Positions 32,879 to 42,413 of a stretch of 64,000 bases of DNA are shown here, in pieces. A program made the position numbers and the translations under genes. The DNA lies in the NCBI GenBank assembly GCA_002070185.1, contig MWCT01000002.1, forward strand, positions 382,492 to 446,491. The letters are read 5' to 3'. Each line of letters begins with the position of its first letter. Positions within the stretch are counted from its first letter, which is position 1. The notes below the pieces were generated by a model. The model searched no databases. It was not told the DNA's origin and saw nothing but the letters and a program-made list of their open reading frames with translations. This stretch comes from a candidate division BRC1 bacterium ADurb.Bin183. GTDB taxonomy: Bacteria > Sumerlaeota > Sumerlaeia > MWCT01.

Positions 32879-35428
32879 ATGAGGGGGATTTATTTTGTTT
32901 TGGGGGTCGTTATTTTGTTATCGTTGGCGTCTCTTGCGCCGGCATTAGATGTGATTTATGACAATAGCGATCCGGGGTGCGTGGTCAGCGACACATGGAC
33001 AACATCCACGAGCGGTTGTTATGGACCGAACAAGCGCATGCATACCAAAGGCACGGGTTCTGAAACGGTTGTTTGGACTGTTCCGCTTTCACCGGGTTGG
33101 TATCGCGCAGAATTTCGTATAAATAGCAACACCTCGTATGCTATGGACGCCCGTTATTCTATTGTTCACAGGGATGGCACGGAGAATCTGGTTATCAACC
33201 AGCGCCGCAGTTCAACCAGCTGGTTTCTGCTTGGCGGGGCGTATTATTTTAATGGTTCCGCCGTTGTTACGCTCACGGATGAATACACAACAGGAACTTA
33301 TGTTGTCGCCGACGCCCTTCGGTTCCGTTCTGTATTTTCCTTTGTTCAGATGTCCGACTCCCATGTTGGATATTCGATGGGGACAAACGACGCCACGCTG
33401 GTTGCAAATGAGCTGAAGACGTTGGGCAGCCTTGGGATGGCGACCTACGGCTTTTCGGCTCCGCCGCCCTCCTTTGCGATTCATTCAGGCGACACAACAG
33501 AATACGGGCAGCAGTATTGGAACACATTCACAAACATCATAAACGGTTTGCCTTTTCCGGTTTATGTCACGGCTGGGAATCATGATTCGACATGGAGTTC
33601 GATTCGGGAGAGAATTCGCGACAGACACGGCGCGCCGTTTTATTCTTTTGATCATTATGAGCAGGGGACGCGCTATCATTTTGTGACTCTCAATTCGCCA
33701 ATCATACAGAGTCCGCGGGCTGGTTTTTCACGCGAGGAGCTGGATTGGCTTGCCGGCGATTTATCCGCTTTGGAACCGAATACCCCTGTATTCATCAATC
33801 TTCATCATCCTATAAACGGCGCATCCGACCCGAAGCCTTTTGACGCTTATCGTTTATTGGAAACTCTGCGTCCCTATAACGCTGTTGTTATTTTTTATGG
33901 GCATGGGCATAATTTTAACACTACCACGTTTGACAATATGAGAATTGTTCAGGGCGGAAGCACGTATGATGCGGCGGCAGGCAAACGGGGATACAATATC
34001 GTCACGGTTTCACATGACAGGGTTCATATTGCTAAAAAGATTTACGGACAGGAGACGTCTTCGGGGCTTTTGAATAACATGCTAATCCCCGCCGCGCCAG
34101 CATATCCGACGATAACTGTGGATGCTCCCGCAAAAGATGCGATTATCCAGACTTCTTCGGTTGCCATCTCGGCTTCCATCAACGGCGCCAGCGGCACTGT
34201 GGACTCTGTTGATTTTGAATTTAATGGGGACGGCAATTTTAGAGCTATGAGCGGTTCGAATAATGGTCCATACACGGCAAACCTCAACCTGAGCGCAGCC
34301 ATCCATGGAAGGCAGTGGATTCGCGTTCGCTTTACGATGTCCACCGGTTCCGTATATTGCAAGATGGTTCCCTTTTGGACGTGGGATAATTTCCCCAAAC
34401 CGCGCTGGATGGTTGACCTTGGCGCTGGAAGCCAGAGCCGACCGGCGGTTGCCGATGGGCGCGTTTATGTGGGAACCAACGGCGGGGCGGACGGCGGCTC
34501 GATGTGGTGTGTGGATGCCTCCGACGGCTCGCTTATCTGGAAGGTCAATATGCCGGCGGATGTTGTTTCATCGCCCGAAGTGGCGGACGGGCGTGTGATT
34601 TTCGGCTGCGGGGACAGCAAGGTTTATGCGTTGGATGCCTTGACGGGCGCGCAAATCTGGAACAAGAGTTGCAGCGGTCCGCTTTACGGCTCTCCGACCA
34701 TCTCCGAGGGCAATGTTTACATCGGCTCAATTGGAACCGTCGCCACAAACGCCTATCTTTATTCTATCAACGCGGCAACCGGCGCGGAAAACTGGAAGTT
34801 TTCCTGTTATGCCATCGAGAGCAAACCTTTTGTGTTGGGAAACACGGTTTTTGTGGGGGCGTGGAACTCTTATTTTTATGCGGTGAATACTACCAATGGG
34901 ACGCAGCGGTGGCGTTATCAGCGCAATAGCAACATCTATTACAGTCCCGCGGATAGCTGGCCTGTGGCTTCGGCATCCGCCAATCGGGTTTTTGTAGCGG
35001 ATCGGGAATACGTCCTGAGCGCCATCAATATCAACACAGGTCTGGCGGATTGGACAAGGACGTCGGTTTCATCGCAGGGGCTCACGCCCGACGGCAAAGG
35101 GCTTTTGATTCGAAACACTACCGGCAATTTGGAAAGGGCGACATTTGACAACAGCACGACTTGGGTGCGAAGCGCCAGTTTGGATTCCGCTCCTGTTTCG
35201 CCTTCGTGCAACGGGTCATATGCGGCGATTGTGGATCAGGACGGTTTGGTGACCGTGGCGCAAGTCGGCAATGGTTCGCTCGTTTATCAATTCATGGTTA
35301 CGCAAGGTTATCAATTGCATCCGGTGAATGTGGATTCGAACGGGCGCGTTTACGCATCAACATTAGAGGGCTTTTTATTGTGCGTCCAGAATAATATCAC
35401 AGATGTTGAGGACTGGAATTTATATTAG
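32879..35428 (+). CDS. Secreted metallophosphoesterase with PQQ-like propeller and WNLY tail
   Basis: Start taken as the ATG at 32879, just after GGGAGGGTG; the GTG before it is part of that site. 849 residues: a signal peptide (GIYFVLGVVILLSLASLAPA), then a golvesin-like beta domain (about 25-150; SPGWYRAEFRINS and YVVADALRF), a calcineurin-like metallophosphoesterase (about 155-385; QMSDSHVGYS, HSGDTTEYG, TAGNHDS, NLHHPI, YGHGHNF carrying the metal ligands), an Ig-like linker, and a PQQ/WD-type propeller with repeated GxVYVG and DGSLIWKV strands. The C-terminus TDVEDWNLY resembles that of the IPT protein. A surface or secreted phosphatase/nucleotidase is likely; substrate unknown. Confidence 0.85.
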   Translation: MRGIYFVLGVVILLSLASLAPALDVIYDNSDPGCVVSDTWTTSTSGCYGPNKRMHTKGTGSETVVWTVPLSPGWYRAEFRINSNTSYAMDARYSIVHRDGTENLVINQRRSSTSWFLLGGAYYFNGSAVVTLTDEYTTGTYVVADALRFRSVFSFVQMSDSHVGYSMGTNDATLVANELKTLGSLGMATYGFSAPPPSFAIHSGDTTEYGQQYWNTFTNIINGLPFPVYVTAGNHDSTWSSIRERIRDRHGAPFYSFDHYEQGTRYHFVTLNSPIIQSPRAGFSREELDWLAGDLSALEPNTPVFINLHHPINGASDPKPFDAYRLLETLRPYNAVVIFYGHGHNFNTTTFDNMRIVQGGSTYDAAAGKRGYNIVTVSHDRVHIAKKIYGQETSSGLLNNMLIPAAPAYPTITVDAPAKDAIIQTSSVAISASINGASGTVDSVDFEFNGDGNFRAMSGSNNGPYTANLNLSAAIHGRQWIRVRFTMSTGSVYCKMVPFWTWDNFPKPRWMVDLGAGSQSRPAVADGRVYVGTNGGADGGSMWCVDASDGSLIWKVNMPADVVSSPEVADGRVIFGCGDSKVYALDALTGAQIWNKSCSGPLYGSPTISEGNVYIGSIGTVATNAYLYSINAATGAENWKFSCYAIESKPFVLGNTVFVGAWNSYFYAVNTTNGTQRWRYQRNSNIYYSPADSWPVASASANRVFVADREYVLSAININTGLADWTRTSVSSQGLTPDGKGLLIRNTTGNLERATFDNSTTWVRSASLDSAPVSPSCNGSYAAIVDQDGLVTVAQVGNGSLVYQFMVTQGYQLHPVNVDSNGRVYASTLEGFLLCVQNNITDVEDWNLY

Positions 35429-35536
35429 GAAATCTGCATCGGGCGCATGATGGCTGTTGACTTTGCCTTTTGCGGTTCGTTAGCTTTGCCCTGTTCTTTT
35501 GTGGATTAAGCGCACGAATAAAGGGAATTTGCAAAG

Positions 35537-36217
35537 ATGCTATTATCAGTCATCATGCCTGTTTATAACGAGAAGAAAACAATCCGCGCTATTGTGGATC
35601 GGGTGATGGCGGTGCCCATCGAGAAGGAGCTGATTATTGTGGATGACGGCTCCAAAGACGGCACACGGGAGATTTTGAAGGAATTCGCGGGGCGCCCGGA
35701 TATCAAAATTATCCTGCACAAGAAAAATCAGGGCAAGGGCGCCGCCATTGCTACGGGGCTGAAAAATTTCAGCGGGGATTATGTGGTTATTCAGGACGCG
35801 GATCTGGAATATCATCCCGAAGAGTATTCCCGCCTTTTAGAGCCGCTCTTACGCGGCGACGCGGACGTGGTTTACGGCTCACGGTTCAAGGGCGCCGGGC
35901 GCGCCTTTTTATTCTGGCACAAGATGGGAAACATCTTTTTGAATTTTGTCACCAACATCCTTTACAATTCCACGCTGACGGATATGGAGACGTGCTACAA
36001 GATGTTTCGGCGGGATGTGGTCAAGGGGATGAAAATTGAATCCCGCAAGTTCAACGTCGAGCCGGAGGTGACGGCAAAGATTTTGAAACGGGGTTATCGT
36101 GTTTATGAGGTCCCCATCACTTATAGCGGGCGGGATTTTTCGGAGGGGAAAAAGATTACCTGGCGGGACGGTTTTTCCGCCCTTTGGACGCTTATCAAGT
36201 TTCGGTTTAAGAATTAG
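35537..36217 (+). CDS. Glycosyltransferase family 2 (polyprenyl-phosphate type)
   Basis: 226 residues with the GT-A fold. The start reads LLSVIMPVYNEKKTI, then VDDGSKDGTREIL and the donor/metal motif VIQDADLEYHPEEY, which is the DxD-type Asp pair. The later GSRFKGAGRA and MYKMFRR blocks match dolichyl/undecaprenyl-phosphate mannose or glucose synthases. It probably charges a lipid-phosphate sugar donor on the inner face of the membrane, suiting the polysaccharide genes that follow. It opens a six-gene plus-strand operon with gaps of 40, 2, -4, 12 and -4 nt. Confidence 0.9.
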   Translation: MLLSVIMPVYNEKKTIRAIVDRVMAVPIEKELIIVDDGSKDGTREILKEFAGRPDIKIILHKKNQGKGAAIATGLKNFSGDYVVIQDADLEYHPEEYSRLLEPLLRGDADVVYGSRFKGAGRAFLFWHKMGNIFLNFVTNILYNSTLTDMETCYKMFRRDVVKGMKIESRKFNVEPEVTAKILKRGYRVYEVPITYSGRDFSEGKKITWRDGFSALWTLIKFRFKN

Positions 36218-36257
36218 GCGGATTGTTTATCAATATTGAGATTTATAATTTCAGGGG

Positions 36258-37670
36258 ATGAGAATTGAACCCTATCATGGTGTTTGTGCTGCGCTGGAAC
36301 GGGCGATATTTTCGCTTGTGCTTGTCCTGTTGTTCGCCACGCCTTTGTTTTTAATTCCCAAAGTCGTTACTCAAAATTCCGTTCTTGATCAGAAAAATCT
36401 TTTTGCGGGCGTTGTTTCCAGCATTGCGGCAGCGCTATGCGCCATTCGCCTTTTTTTGTTTCGGGAGAAAAAACCGCTTCGCCGGGATTTTTTTCGTTTG
36501 GCTATTTTAGGTTACGGCGCATCTATCATATTGTCGGCTTTATTTTCCGGAGAGGTTTGGTATTCGCTGGGCGAAGGGTTGAAGGTTTTGCCATTGCTGA
36601 CTATTGTTCTGGCGTTTCCAGAAATAATAAAACGCGAGTCTGATTTAAGCAAGATGCGGGCGGCGATTCTTAGCGCAGGTTTTTTGGTTTCGGCTTTTGC
36701 CCTGTGCCAATATATGCAGATGGATATTTTTAAGGAATGGTTTCCTTATCGCCTTCCGGGTTCGCAGGCGCGGAATTATATGATCTCCACAATCGGCAAT
36801 CCGGAATATTTGGGGGGCTATCTGGCGCCGCTGGCGCTTTTGGCTCTGGCGGGCGGATTTTCCGATTGGGGCGGATGGCGCGGCTGGACGGGGTTAGCGC
36901 TTGGCGCGATTTTTCTGCCTTCGTTATTATTGACGGGTTCGCGGGGGGCGCTTATAGGTCTGGGGGCGGGCAGCTGCCTGCTGCTTGTTTTTTATCTAAA
37001 ACACTCCGCGCCCATTGCGCGCAGAAGGATTATTATCGCCGCGATTATTCCGGTATGTCTGGCTTTTTTTGTGGCAATCGTTTTTTCTTTTCCCAATCCG
37101 ATTAATCGGCGGAATCACGCGATCCTCCAGAGATTTCGCGAGGCGATTAATATCCGTTCAGAGTCGTTGAAAGAGCGCGTGCTTTTCCACGCCATCGGGG
37201 CGGAAATAATCGCTGAGAATCCATTATTGGGCGCGGGCGAGGGGATGTTCCGCGTGCGGTTTTTTCCGTCGCTGTCAAAGATTGCGGCGCGGGATGAAAG
37301 GGCGGGCGTTTTGCGAGCCATTGAACAATTGCGAAACCGCGTGGCGGATCATTCGCATAATGATTATCTTCAAGTTTGGGTGGAGAACGGGGCGCTGGGC
37401 TTTCTTTTTTTCACGCTGGCAATAGCGGTTATTATCGGGGAGATGTGGCAGGGGTTGTTTTTGACAAAACGCGGCGCGGCGGTTAGCCAGCATCTGCCCT
37501 CCTTTGGCGCTGCGCTGGTTTGCATTTTGGTCAATGCAGTGTTTAGTTTTCCGCTTCATACGCCTTCGAGGGCGGTTTTATTCTGGTGCCTTCTGGGCGC
37601 GAGCCATGCGGCGGCGTTGTGGAACGGCATGGAGTCGGGACTTTTGCCCAAATCTGATGAGGGAAAATAA
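36258..37670 (+). CDS. O-antigen ligase/polymerase-family membrane protein
   Basis: 470 residues with about 11 membrane helices. The Wzy_C/O-antigen ligase block is present: TGSRGALIGLGAG near residue 230, then a large periplasmic loop with AENPLLGAGEGMFRV and HSHNDYLQVWVENGALGF; the Arg and His residues in these blocks are the conserved ones. It transfers or polymerises lipid-linked glycan in the periplasm. It follows the family 2 glycosyltransferase by 40 nt and precedes the HEAT-repeat gene by 2 nt. A second, longer member of the same family lies at 53.5 kb. Confidence 0.9.
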   Translation: MRIEPYHGVCAALERAIFSLVLVLLFATPLFLIPKVVTQNSVLDQKNLFAGVVSSIAAALCAIRLFLFREKKPLRRDFFRLAILGYGASIILSALFSGEVWYSLGEGLKVLPLLTIVLAFPEIIKRESDLSKMRAAILSAGFLVSAFALCQYMQMDIFKEWFPYRLPGSQARNYMISTIGNPEYLGGYLAPLALLALAGGFSDWGGWRGWTGLALGAIFLPSLLLTGSRGALIGLGAGSCLLLVFYLKHSAPIARRRIIIAAIIPVCLAFFVAIVFSFPNPINRRNHAILQRFREAINIRSESLKERVLFHAIGAEIIAENPLLGAGEGMFRVRFFPSLSKIAARDERAGVLRAIEQLRNRVADHSHNDYLQVWVENGALGFLFFTLAIAVIIGEMWQGLFLTKRGAAVSQHLPSFGAALVCILVNAVFSFPLHTPSRAVLFWCLLGASHAAALWNGMESGLLPKSDEGK

Positions 37671-37672
37671 CA

Positions 37673-38758
37673 ATGAAGTTTTTCAGATGCGCGATGGTTC
37701 TGTTTGTCCTTTATCTTTCGGCGTTCCTGCCGGCGGCGGAAATAGATGATTATTCGGCGAAGATTTTAAAGTCGCTGGGAATCAAATCGTCGCCTGAGAC
37801 AATGATTGCTTTTTTTGAGAAGGGACCGAGCCGTCCGCTTGATGGCAAGGTTCTGGTTGAACATGGCATTCCCGCAACCCAGATTATGATTATCATTATG
37901 CAGGAGTTTGCGCGGATTCAGTATAAACCGGCGGTTCCGTCCTTGATTAAAACAGCGCAAGGGGAATTCACATGGGGGCAACTTTCGCTAGTGGATTTTG
38001 ATTGCCAGCGTTCCCCGCGTTCCTCGCAGGAAAATCAACGGCGGTTTTATTATGAGTTCCTGAAATTCAACGCAGTCAATGCGCTTGGATTGATTGGCGA
38101 CCCATCCGCGCTGCCTGTTTTGGAGGGTATATACAACACGTCGCCGCAGGGATATGGGCGCACAAACGCTGCGCTTGCCATGGCGTCGCTCGGTTATGGC
38201 GCAGGGATTGTTGACATCGTGAAGGAGACAGGGAGCAAAATTCGCCGACGCGCGGCTGATGCCTGCCTTGCGCTTTCGTATATTACCGGAATCCAATTTG
38301 ATTATGAAATGCATACCCCTGTCATCCGGCGCAAGCGCACAGCGGAAAAAGCGGCGCAGTGGTGGAAAAATAACAAAGACACATTTCGACCGAACGGAGA
38401 AGAGATTCGCGAGCGGCGGCTTAATCCCCCGCCGATTCAGCCTCCCAGCCTTATCTCCCTGCGCGAGATGCTTTTAGCCGCCTCCAACCTGAATGATCCA
38501 GATAACCAATTCCGCAGCATGGATGCGCGGGAACAGCTTGCCAATCTGGGGACAGGCGTGATTCGGCAGATGCGGCTTTACTGCCTTGATCCGGAGGAGG
38601 ACTTGAATATCCGCATGGAGGCGCTGCGGCGTTATAGCCAGATGGCTCCGCGGGATGATGTTGAAAAAGTTTTGAAAAAAACGCGCAAGGATGATAATCC
38701 CGAAATCAGGGATTTATCCAAAAATCTTATCGAGCAATTGAAAAGGAAATCCAAATGA
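37673..38758 (+). CDS. Exported HEAT-repeat protein
   Basis: 361 residues with a signal peptide (FRCAMVLFVLYLSAFLPAAE). The rest is helical, with HEAT-type repeat signatures such as NAVNALGLIGDPSALPVLEG, TNAALAMASLGYG, REQLANLGTGVIRQM and AMEALRRYSQM-like helices, so a curved solenoid for protein contacts. It is likely periplasmic. Its stop overlaps the hisA start by 4 nt. No catalytic site is seen; it could be an assembly scaffold for the polysaccharide enzymes around it. Confidence 0.82.
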   Translation: MKFFRCAMVLFVLYLSAFLPAAEIDDYSAKILKSLGIKSSPETMIAFFEKGPSRPLDGKVLVEHGIPATQIMIIIMQEFARIQYKPAVPSLIKTAQGEFTWGQLSLVDFDCQRSPRSSQENQRRFYYEFLKFNAVNALGLIGDPSALPVLEGIYNTSPQGYGRTNAALAMASLGYGAGIVDIVKETGSKIRRRAADACLALSYITGIQFDYEMHTPVIRRKRTAEKAAQWWKNNKDTFRPNGEEIRERRLNPPPIQPPSLISLREMLLAASNLNDPDNQFRSMDAREQLANLGTGVIRQMRLYCLDPEEDLNIRMEALRRYSQMAPRDDVEKVLKKTRKDDNPEIRDLSKNLIEQLKRKSK

Positions 38759-39504
38759 ATATAATACCGGCGATAGATTTGATGGACGGCAAATGCGTTC
38801 GGCTTGTGCAGGGCAAAAAGGATTCGCAGATTGTTTATTCATGCGATCCGCCTGCCATGGCGCGCAAATGGGAAGACGCCGGAGCGACCCGCATCCATGT
38901 GGTGGATCTGGACGGAGCGTTTGAGGGCAGTCCCCGCAACCAAGATGTTATTAAAAACATCCGCAATGCGGTCTCCCCTTTTGTGGAAATTGAAGTCGGA
39001 GGCGGCATCCGCACCGCGGAAACTATTAACGAATATCGCAAGATGGGCATAAATTATGTGATTATCGGAACGAAGGCAATAGCCGACCGCGCCTTTTTGA
39101 AAAATATCATCAATGAGCATGGAGAGGCGGCGATTGTCGGGCTTGATGCCCGAGACGGTTTTGTTTCAACACATGGTTGGACTGTGACAGAGGGCGTTGC
39201 CGCAACAACCTTTGCAAAGGAGTTGCAATCCCTCGGAGTGCGGAGCATCATTTACACGGATATTTCGCGGGATGGGATGCTGACAGGACCGAACCTTGCC
39301 GCGCTGCAAACCATGGCGCTGAATGTTCAGATGGATGTGATTGCCTCCGGCGGAATCCGCTCCATAGAAGATGTGCAAAATATCCTGAATCTTAAAATGG
39401 CAAATATAACAGGCATCATAACTGGCAAGGCGATTTATGAGGAAACGCTCAATTTGAAAGAAGCGATTCAGTTGGCTTGTGAGGATTTCAAAGCCTGTAA
39501 TTAG
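38755..39504 (+). CDS. hisA: Phosphoribosylformimino-5-aminoimidazole carboxamide ribotide isomerase
   Basis: 249 residues forming a TIM barrel with the family motifs IIPAIDLMDGKCVRLVQG (catalytic D8), EVGGGIRTAETI, GLDARDGFVSTHGW (D131) and the second phosphate-binding loop ASGGIRSIEDV. It isomerises ProFAR to PRFAR in histidine synthesis. Unusually, it is not in a his operon but in a polysaccharide/envelope operon, with an ATGA overlap to the HEAT-repeat gene before it. In actinobacteria an analogous barrel (PriA) does double duty for tryptophan, but nothing here shows that. Isolation of hisA is not rare in bacteria with scattered his genes. Confidence 0.93.
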   Translation: MNIIPAIDLMDGKCVRLVQGKKDSQIVYSCDPPAMARKWEDAGATRIHVVDLDGAFEGSPRNQDVIKNIRNAVSPFVEIEVGGGIRTAETINEYRKMGINYVIIGTKAIADRAFLKNIINEHGEAAIVGLDARDGFVSTHGWTVTEGVAATTFAKELQSLGVRSIIYTDISRDGMLTGPNLAALQTMALNVQMDVIASGGIRSIEDVQNILNLKMANITGIITGKAIYEETLNLKEAIQLACEDFKACN

Positions 39505-39516
39505 AGGAGGCGGGAG

Positions 39517-40866
39517 ATGCCGAAAATCTCTTGGCGGCTTTTGCTTTTGATTTTTATTGTTACCGTTCTTTTGCGATGGTCTTATTCTTGCTATTCGGAA
39601 CGTATAAGCCGAGATTATCAAAGGCATTATATTGCCGCCAAAACGGTGGTCGCCGGTGAGAATCCATATTTGCGGAAAACTCCCAAATTCAAGTATCCTC
39701 TCTTCAACGCCATTCTCCTATCGCCGCTTAGTTTTTTTAATATTTATTTGAGCCAATCGCTCTGGTTTGGGTTGTGCGTTGTGTTGATTTTGGGCATTTG
39801 TTCAATGACTGGGGCTTTGTTGGGGCGGGAAAAAATGCATTTCCCATTATGGCTTTGGCTTATTCCGATATTTATATCCGCGCGGTTTTTCTGGATGAAT
39901 TTAAAATTGGGGCAGATTAACACCCTTGTTTTTTATTTTACCGTGCTGGGGCTTTATTTAATGGATGTGCGGAATAAAAAATGGATTGGCGGCGGATTCA
40001 TCGGTTTGGCTTCTGTTATGAAATACATGCCGATATTATTCATATTTTATTTTGCCCTGAAAAAACGGTGGAAGGAATGTCTGGGGATGCTTCTCGGGTT
40101 CATTGTGTGTTTTTTTATCATTCCCGTTATGTTTCTTGGCGTTCGAAAAACCATAGAATATTCAAAAGATTTTTTTTCACAAGGAACGGAACGTGTCGAA
40201 TATATGGTCAGCAAGGATTACGTTGTTGGTCAGTCTATTCATAGCCTTTTATACTCCTTGCTAACTCCTGTTGACGTTTCTAACAAGGGTGTATCCGGCG
40301 ATAAACTTGATACAGATATTCCGCTTAATCCTGATGACGTTTCTAATAAGGATATATCCGGCGATAAACTTGATACGCATACCCCTGTCTATATCAATTT
40401 ATTGAATGTTGAGGCATCTTTGGCAAAAACCGCCGCAAGACTTTTTTGCCTTGCCGTAATAATTGGGGCGGGTTGCTTTTTGTGGAAACAACGGAATATT
40501 AATTATAGCATGATGGGGCTTCCCAAACATATATGGGAGTATGGGTTGGTATTAATGATAATGCTTATCATATCGCCGGAGGCGCGAAAGGCGCAATTTC
40601 TGACAACATATATCCCTTACGCGGCATCATTGACAGGTTATTTTATTTTGTCGCAAAAAGATTCGAAGAAAGCCAATTGGTTTTTGATACTCATCATCCT
40701 TTCACAGATTTTGATGTGGGGGACATCGCGCAAATTTGTGGGCAAAGATTTGGAGAAATGGTTTAATTATTACAGCAGTGTCGGTTGGAGTGCGGTTATT
40801 CTTGCCATAGCAATGATTTTCGGATTATTATCCGGCAAAGAAAAACAATTTGAGGAGCGCAAATGA
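39517..40866 (+). CDS. GT87-family (DUF2029) membrane glycosyltransferase
   Basis: 449 residues with about ten membrane helices and the GT-C layout of the GT87/DUF2029 family: RDYQRHYIAAKTVVAGENPY in the first periplasmic loop, holding the catalytic Asp, and FKYPLFNAILLSPL. Such enzymes use a polyprenyl-phosphate sugar, which fits the donor synthase at 35.5 kb. The start follows GGAGGCGGGAG. A 63-bp tandem duplication adds two 21-residue blocks (PVDVSNKGVSGDKLDTDIPL and its near twin) in a loop near residues 250-292. The stop overlaps the C39 gene by 4 nt. Confidence 0.82.
   Translation: MPKISWRLLLLIFIVTVLLRWSYSCYSERISRDYQRHYIAAKTVVAGENPYLRKTPKFKYPLFNAILLSPLSFFNIYLSQSLWFGLCVVLILGICSMTGALLGREKMHFPLWLWLIPIFISARFFWMNLKLGQINTLVFYFTVLGLYLMDVRNKKWIGGGFIGLASVMKYMPILFIFYFALKKRWKECLGMLLGFIVCFFIIPVMFLGVRKTIEYSKDFFSQGTERVEYMVSKDYVVGQSIHSLLYSLLTPVDVSNKGVSGDKLDTDIPLNPDDVSNKDISGDKLDTHTPVYINLLNVEASLAKTAARLFCLAVIIGAGCFLWKQRNINYSMMGLPKHIWEYGLVLMIMLIISPEARKAQFLTTYIPYAASLTGYFILSQKDSKKANWFLILIILSQILMWGTSRKFVGKDLEKWFNYYSSVGWSAVILAIAMIFGLLSGKEKQFEERK
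40267..40392 (+). repeat. 63-bp in-frame tandem duplication in the GT87 gene
   Basis: Units at 40267-40329 and 40330-40392, each beginning CCTG(T/A)TGACGTTTCTAA, agree over most of their length. They encode 21-residue units that share DVSNK and SGDKLDT. The length keeps the frame open. Confidence 0.85.
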
Positions 40867-42413
40867 AAATCTTTCGGATTAATCTATGGGCGATGTTTTT
40901 GTGGTTTTGGGCGGCATCTATTTCGTGGTGCTTTGTTGATTTGCCCGTTGCCTACATCAAACAACCGGACGGCCAAACTTGCCTGCCGACCTGCCTGACT
41001 ATGGCGCTGCATTACAAAGGCAAATGCGAATTGACAACAGACACTATTTACATGCTGCATAAAGAGACGCGGTATAATCGTTATAACCTGCCGAAAATTG
41101 TGAGCCGATATGGTCTTTATGCGCTGCCTTGTTGGTATGAACTGGGGTGGAATGCGCAAACGTTGAAAGAGGAATTGGATGCGGGGAATCCGATTATCAC
41201 AGGCTGCGATGTGGGACGTTCTGGGCATTTTGTGCTGATTATCGGTTATACCGATGACGGGCGGTGGATTATTCATGACCCGACGTCCAAGTGGCAGGGC
41301 TACGCCCTCGGCGGCAAACATAATATTGTCCCTTGGGAGGCGTTCAACTGGCGCGGCGGGGTGTTTATCCATGACAAACCATTTCCCGAACCAAAGATTT
41401 CAGGGCGAGTAATTCGGGTTTCAGCGCCTTCCATCATGAGACCGGCGGAGATTGCCGAAGTAAAAATATCCATCAGAAATAACGGGAGCCAGCCGTGGCA
41501 GAGTCCGATATTCCTTGAATCTGTGGAGCCTTCATTCACGTCGTTCATCAGACGGGAAAGCCCGTTTTTTTTCGAAGGGACATGGGCAAATAGGTCGCGC
41601 GTTCTGAAAGCGCCGGCATTGCAGCCGGGGGAAACGGCGGAGATGGCGTTCAAGATTCAGGCGCCTCAAATCGCGCAGGCGGCTTCATTCAGGGAGTTTT
41701 ACAATCTTTTAACGGAGGAGGGCAAACCGCTTTCGTTTGAGCCGGTTTCAGGACCGGGAATATTCGAGATGTCTCCCAAAATTCTGGTTGAGCCAAAATT
41801 CCCCAAACCGCTGCCCTTTGCCGAAACGCTAAAAGATGGAATGCCCTCTCCGTTTTGGTCTGTGAAGTTCGGCAGCCTTAATTTGGATTCTTCAACGACA
41901 AAGCCAAAGGCACTTCGTCTGTTGGCGAACAATCAGCATTATAACGCGGCGTGGGTTGGAGATTCCTCGTGGAGCGATTACACGGCGGAGTGCATGGTTT
42001 ATTGCGATTATCGTCCGGAATTAAAAGCTAAAGGCTGGGACAGAGTGGGACTGTTTGTGCGCGACAACGGCGATCACGCCGCGGACAGGAATAATTATTT
42101 TGAATCGGGCGAGTTTTATTGTATGACTTATGACTCCGATGACGGACGCATTCGCGCGGGCAATGTGATGAACGGCGGCATTGACGACTTTCATCCGAAG
42201 CCGTTTATCTATTTGAAAAAAAGCGGGTGGCATAAATTTGCCATTAAATGCAAAGGAGAAACTATCGCCTACGAATTGGACGACACCCCTTTCCATACGG
42301 AAAAAGACGACTTGCGAACCACTGGCAGCTGCGGCATCTTTTACAAGACAAACTTCGAAGACCGCATGCTGACGCACGGGGCTTTGTTTGCGGAATTCCG
42401 TTGCAATCAATAG
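40863..42413 (+). CDS. Exported C39-like cysteine peptidase with C-terminal sandwich domain
   Basis: 516 residues with a signal peptide (LWAMFLWFWAASISWCF). The C39-like papain fold follows: Q34 and C40 in KQPDGQTCLPTC, H122 in GRSGHFVLIIGY, D139 in WIIHDP. A middle domain (about 180-290; IRVSAPSIMRPAEIAEVKIS, NNGSQPW) is NBR1/Ig-like. The C-terminal 200 residues resemble a concanavalin/DUF1080-type sandwich (YTAECMVYCDYRPE, YYCLTYDSDDGRI-type strands). It could trim an exported peptide or bind glycan. It ends the six-gene operon and overlaps the convergent DUF819 gene by 7 nt. Confidence 0.8.
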   Translation: MKIFRINLWAMFLWFWAASISWCFVDLPVAYIKQPDGQTCLPTCLTMALHYKGKCELTTDTIYMLHKETRYNRYNLPKIVSRYGLYALPCWYELGWNAQTLKEELDAGNPIITGCDVGRSGHFVLIIGYTDDGRWIIHDPTSKWQGYALGGKHNIVPWEAFNWRGGVFIHDKPFPEPKISGRVIRVSAPSIMRPAEIAEVKISIRNNGSQPWQSPIFLESVEPSFTSFIRRESPFFFEGTWANRSRVLKAPALQPGETAEMAFKIQAPQIAQAASFREFYNLLTEEGKPLSFEPVSGPGIFEMSPKILVEPKFPKPLPFAETLKDGMPSPFWSVKFGSLNLDSSTTKPKALRLLANNQHYNAAWVGDSSWSDYTAECMVYCDYRPELKAKGWDRVGLFVRDNGDHAADRNNYFESGEFYCMTYDSDDGRIRAGNVMNGGIDDFHPKPFIYLKKSGWHKFAIKCKGETIAYELDDTPFHTEKDDLRTTGSCGIFYKTNFEDRMLTHGALFAEFRCNQ

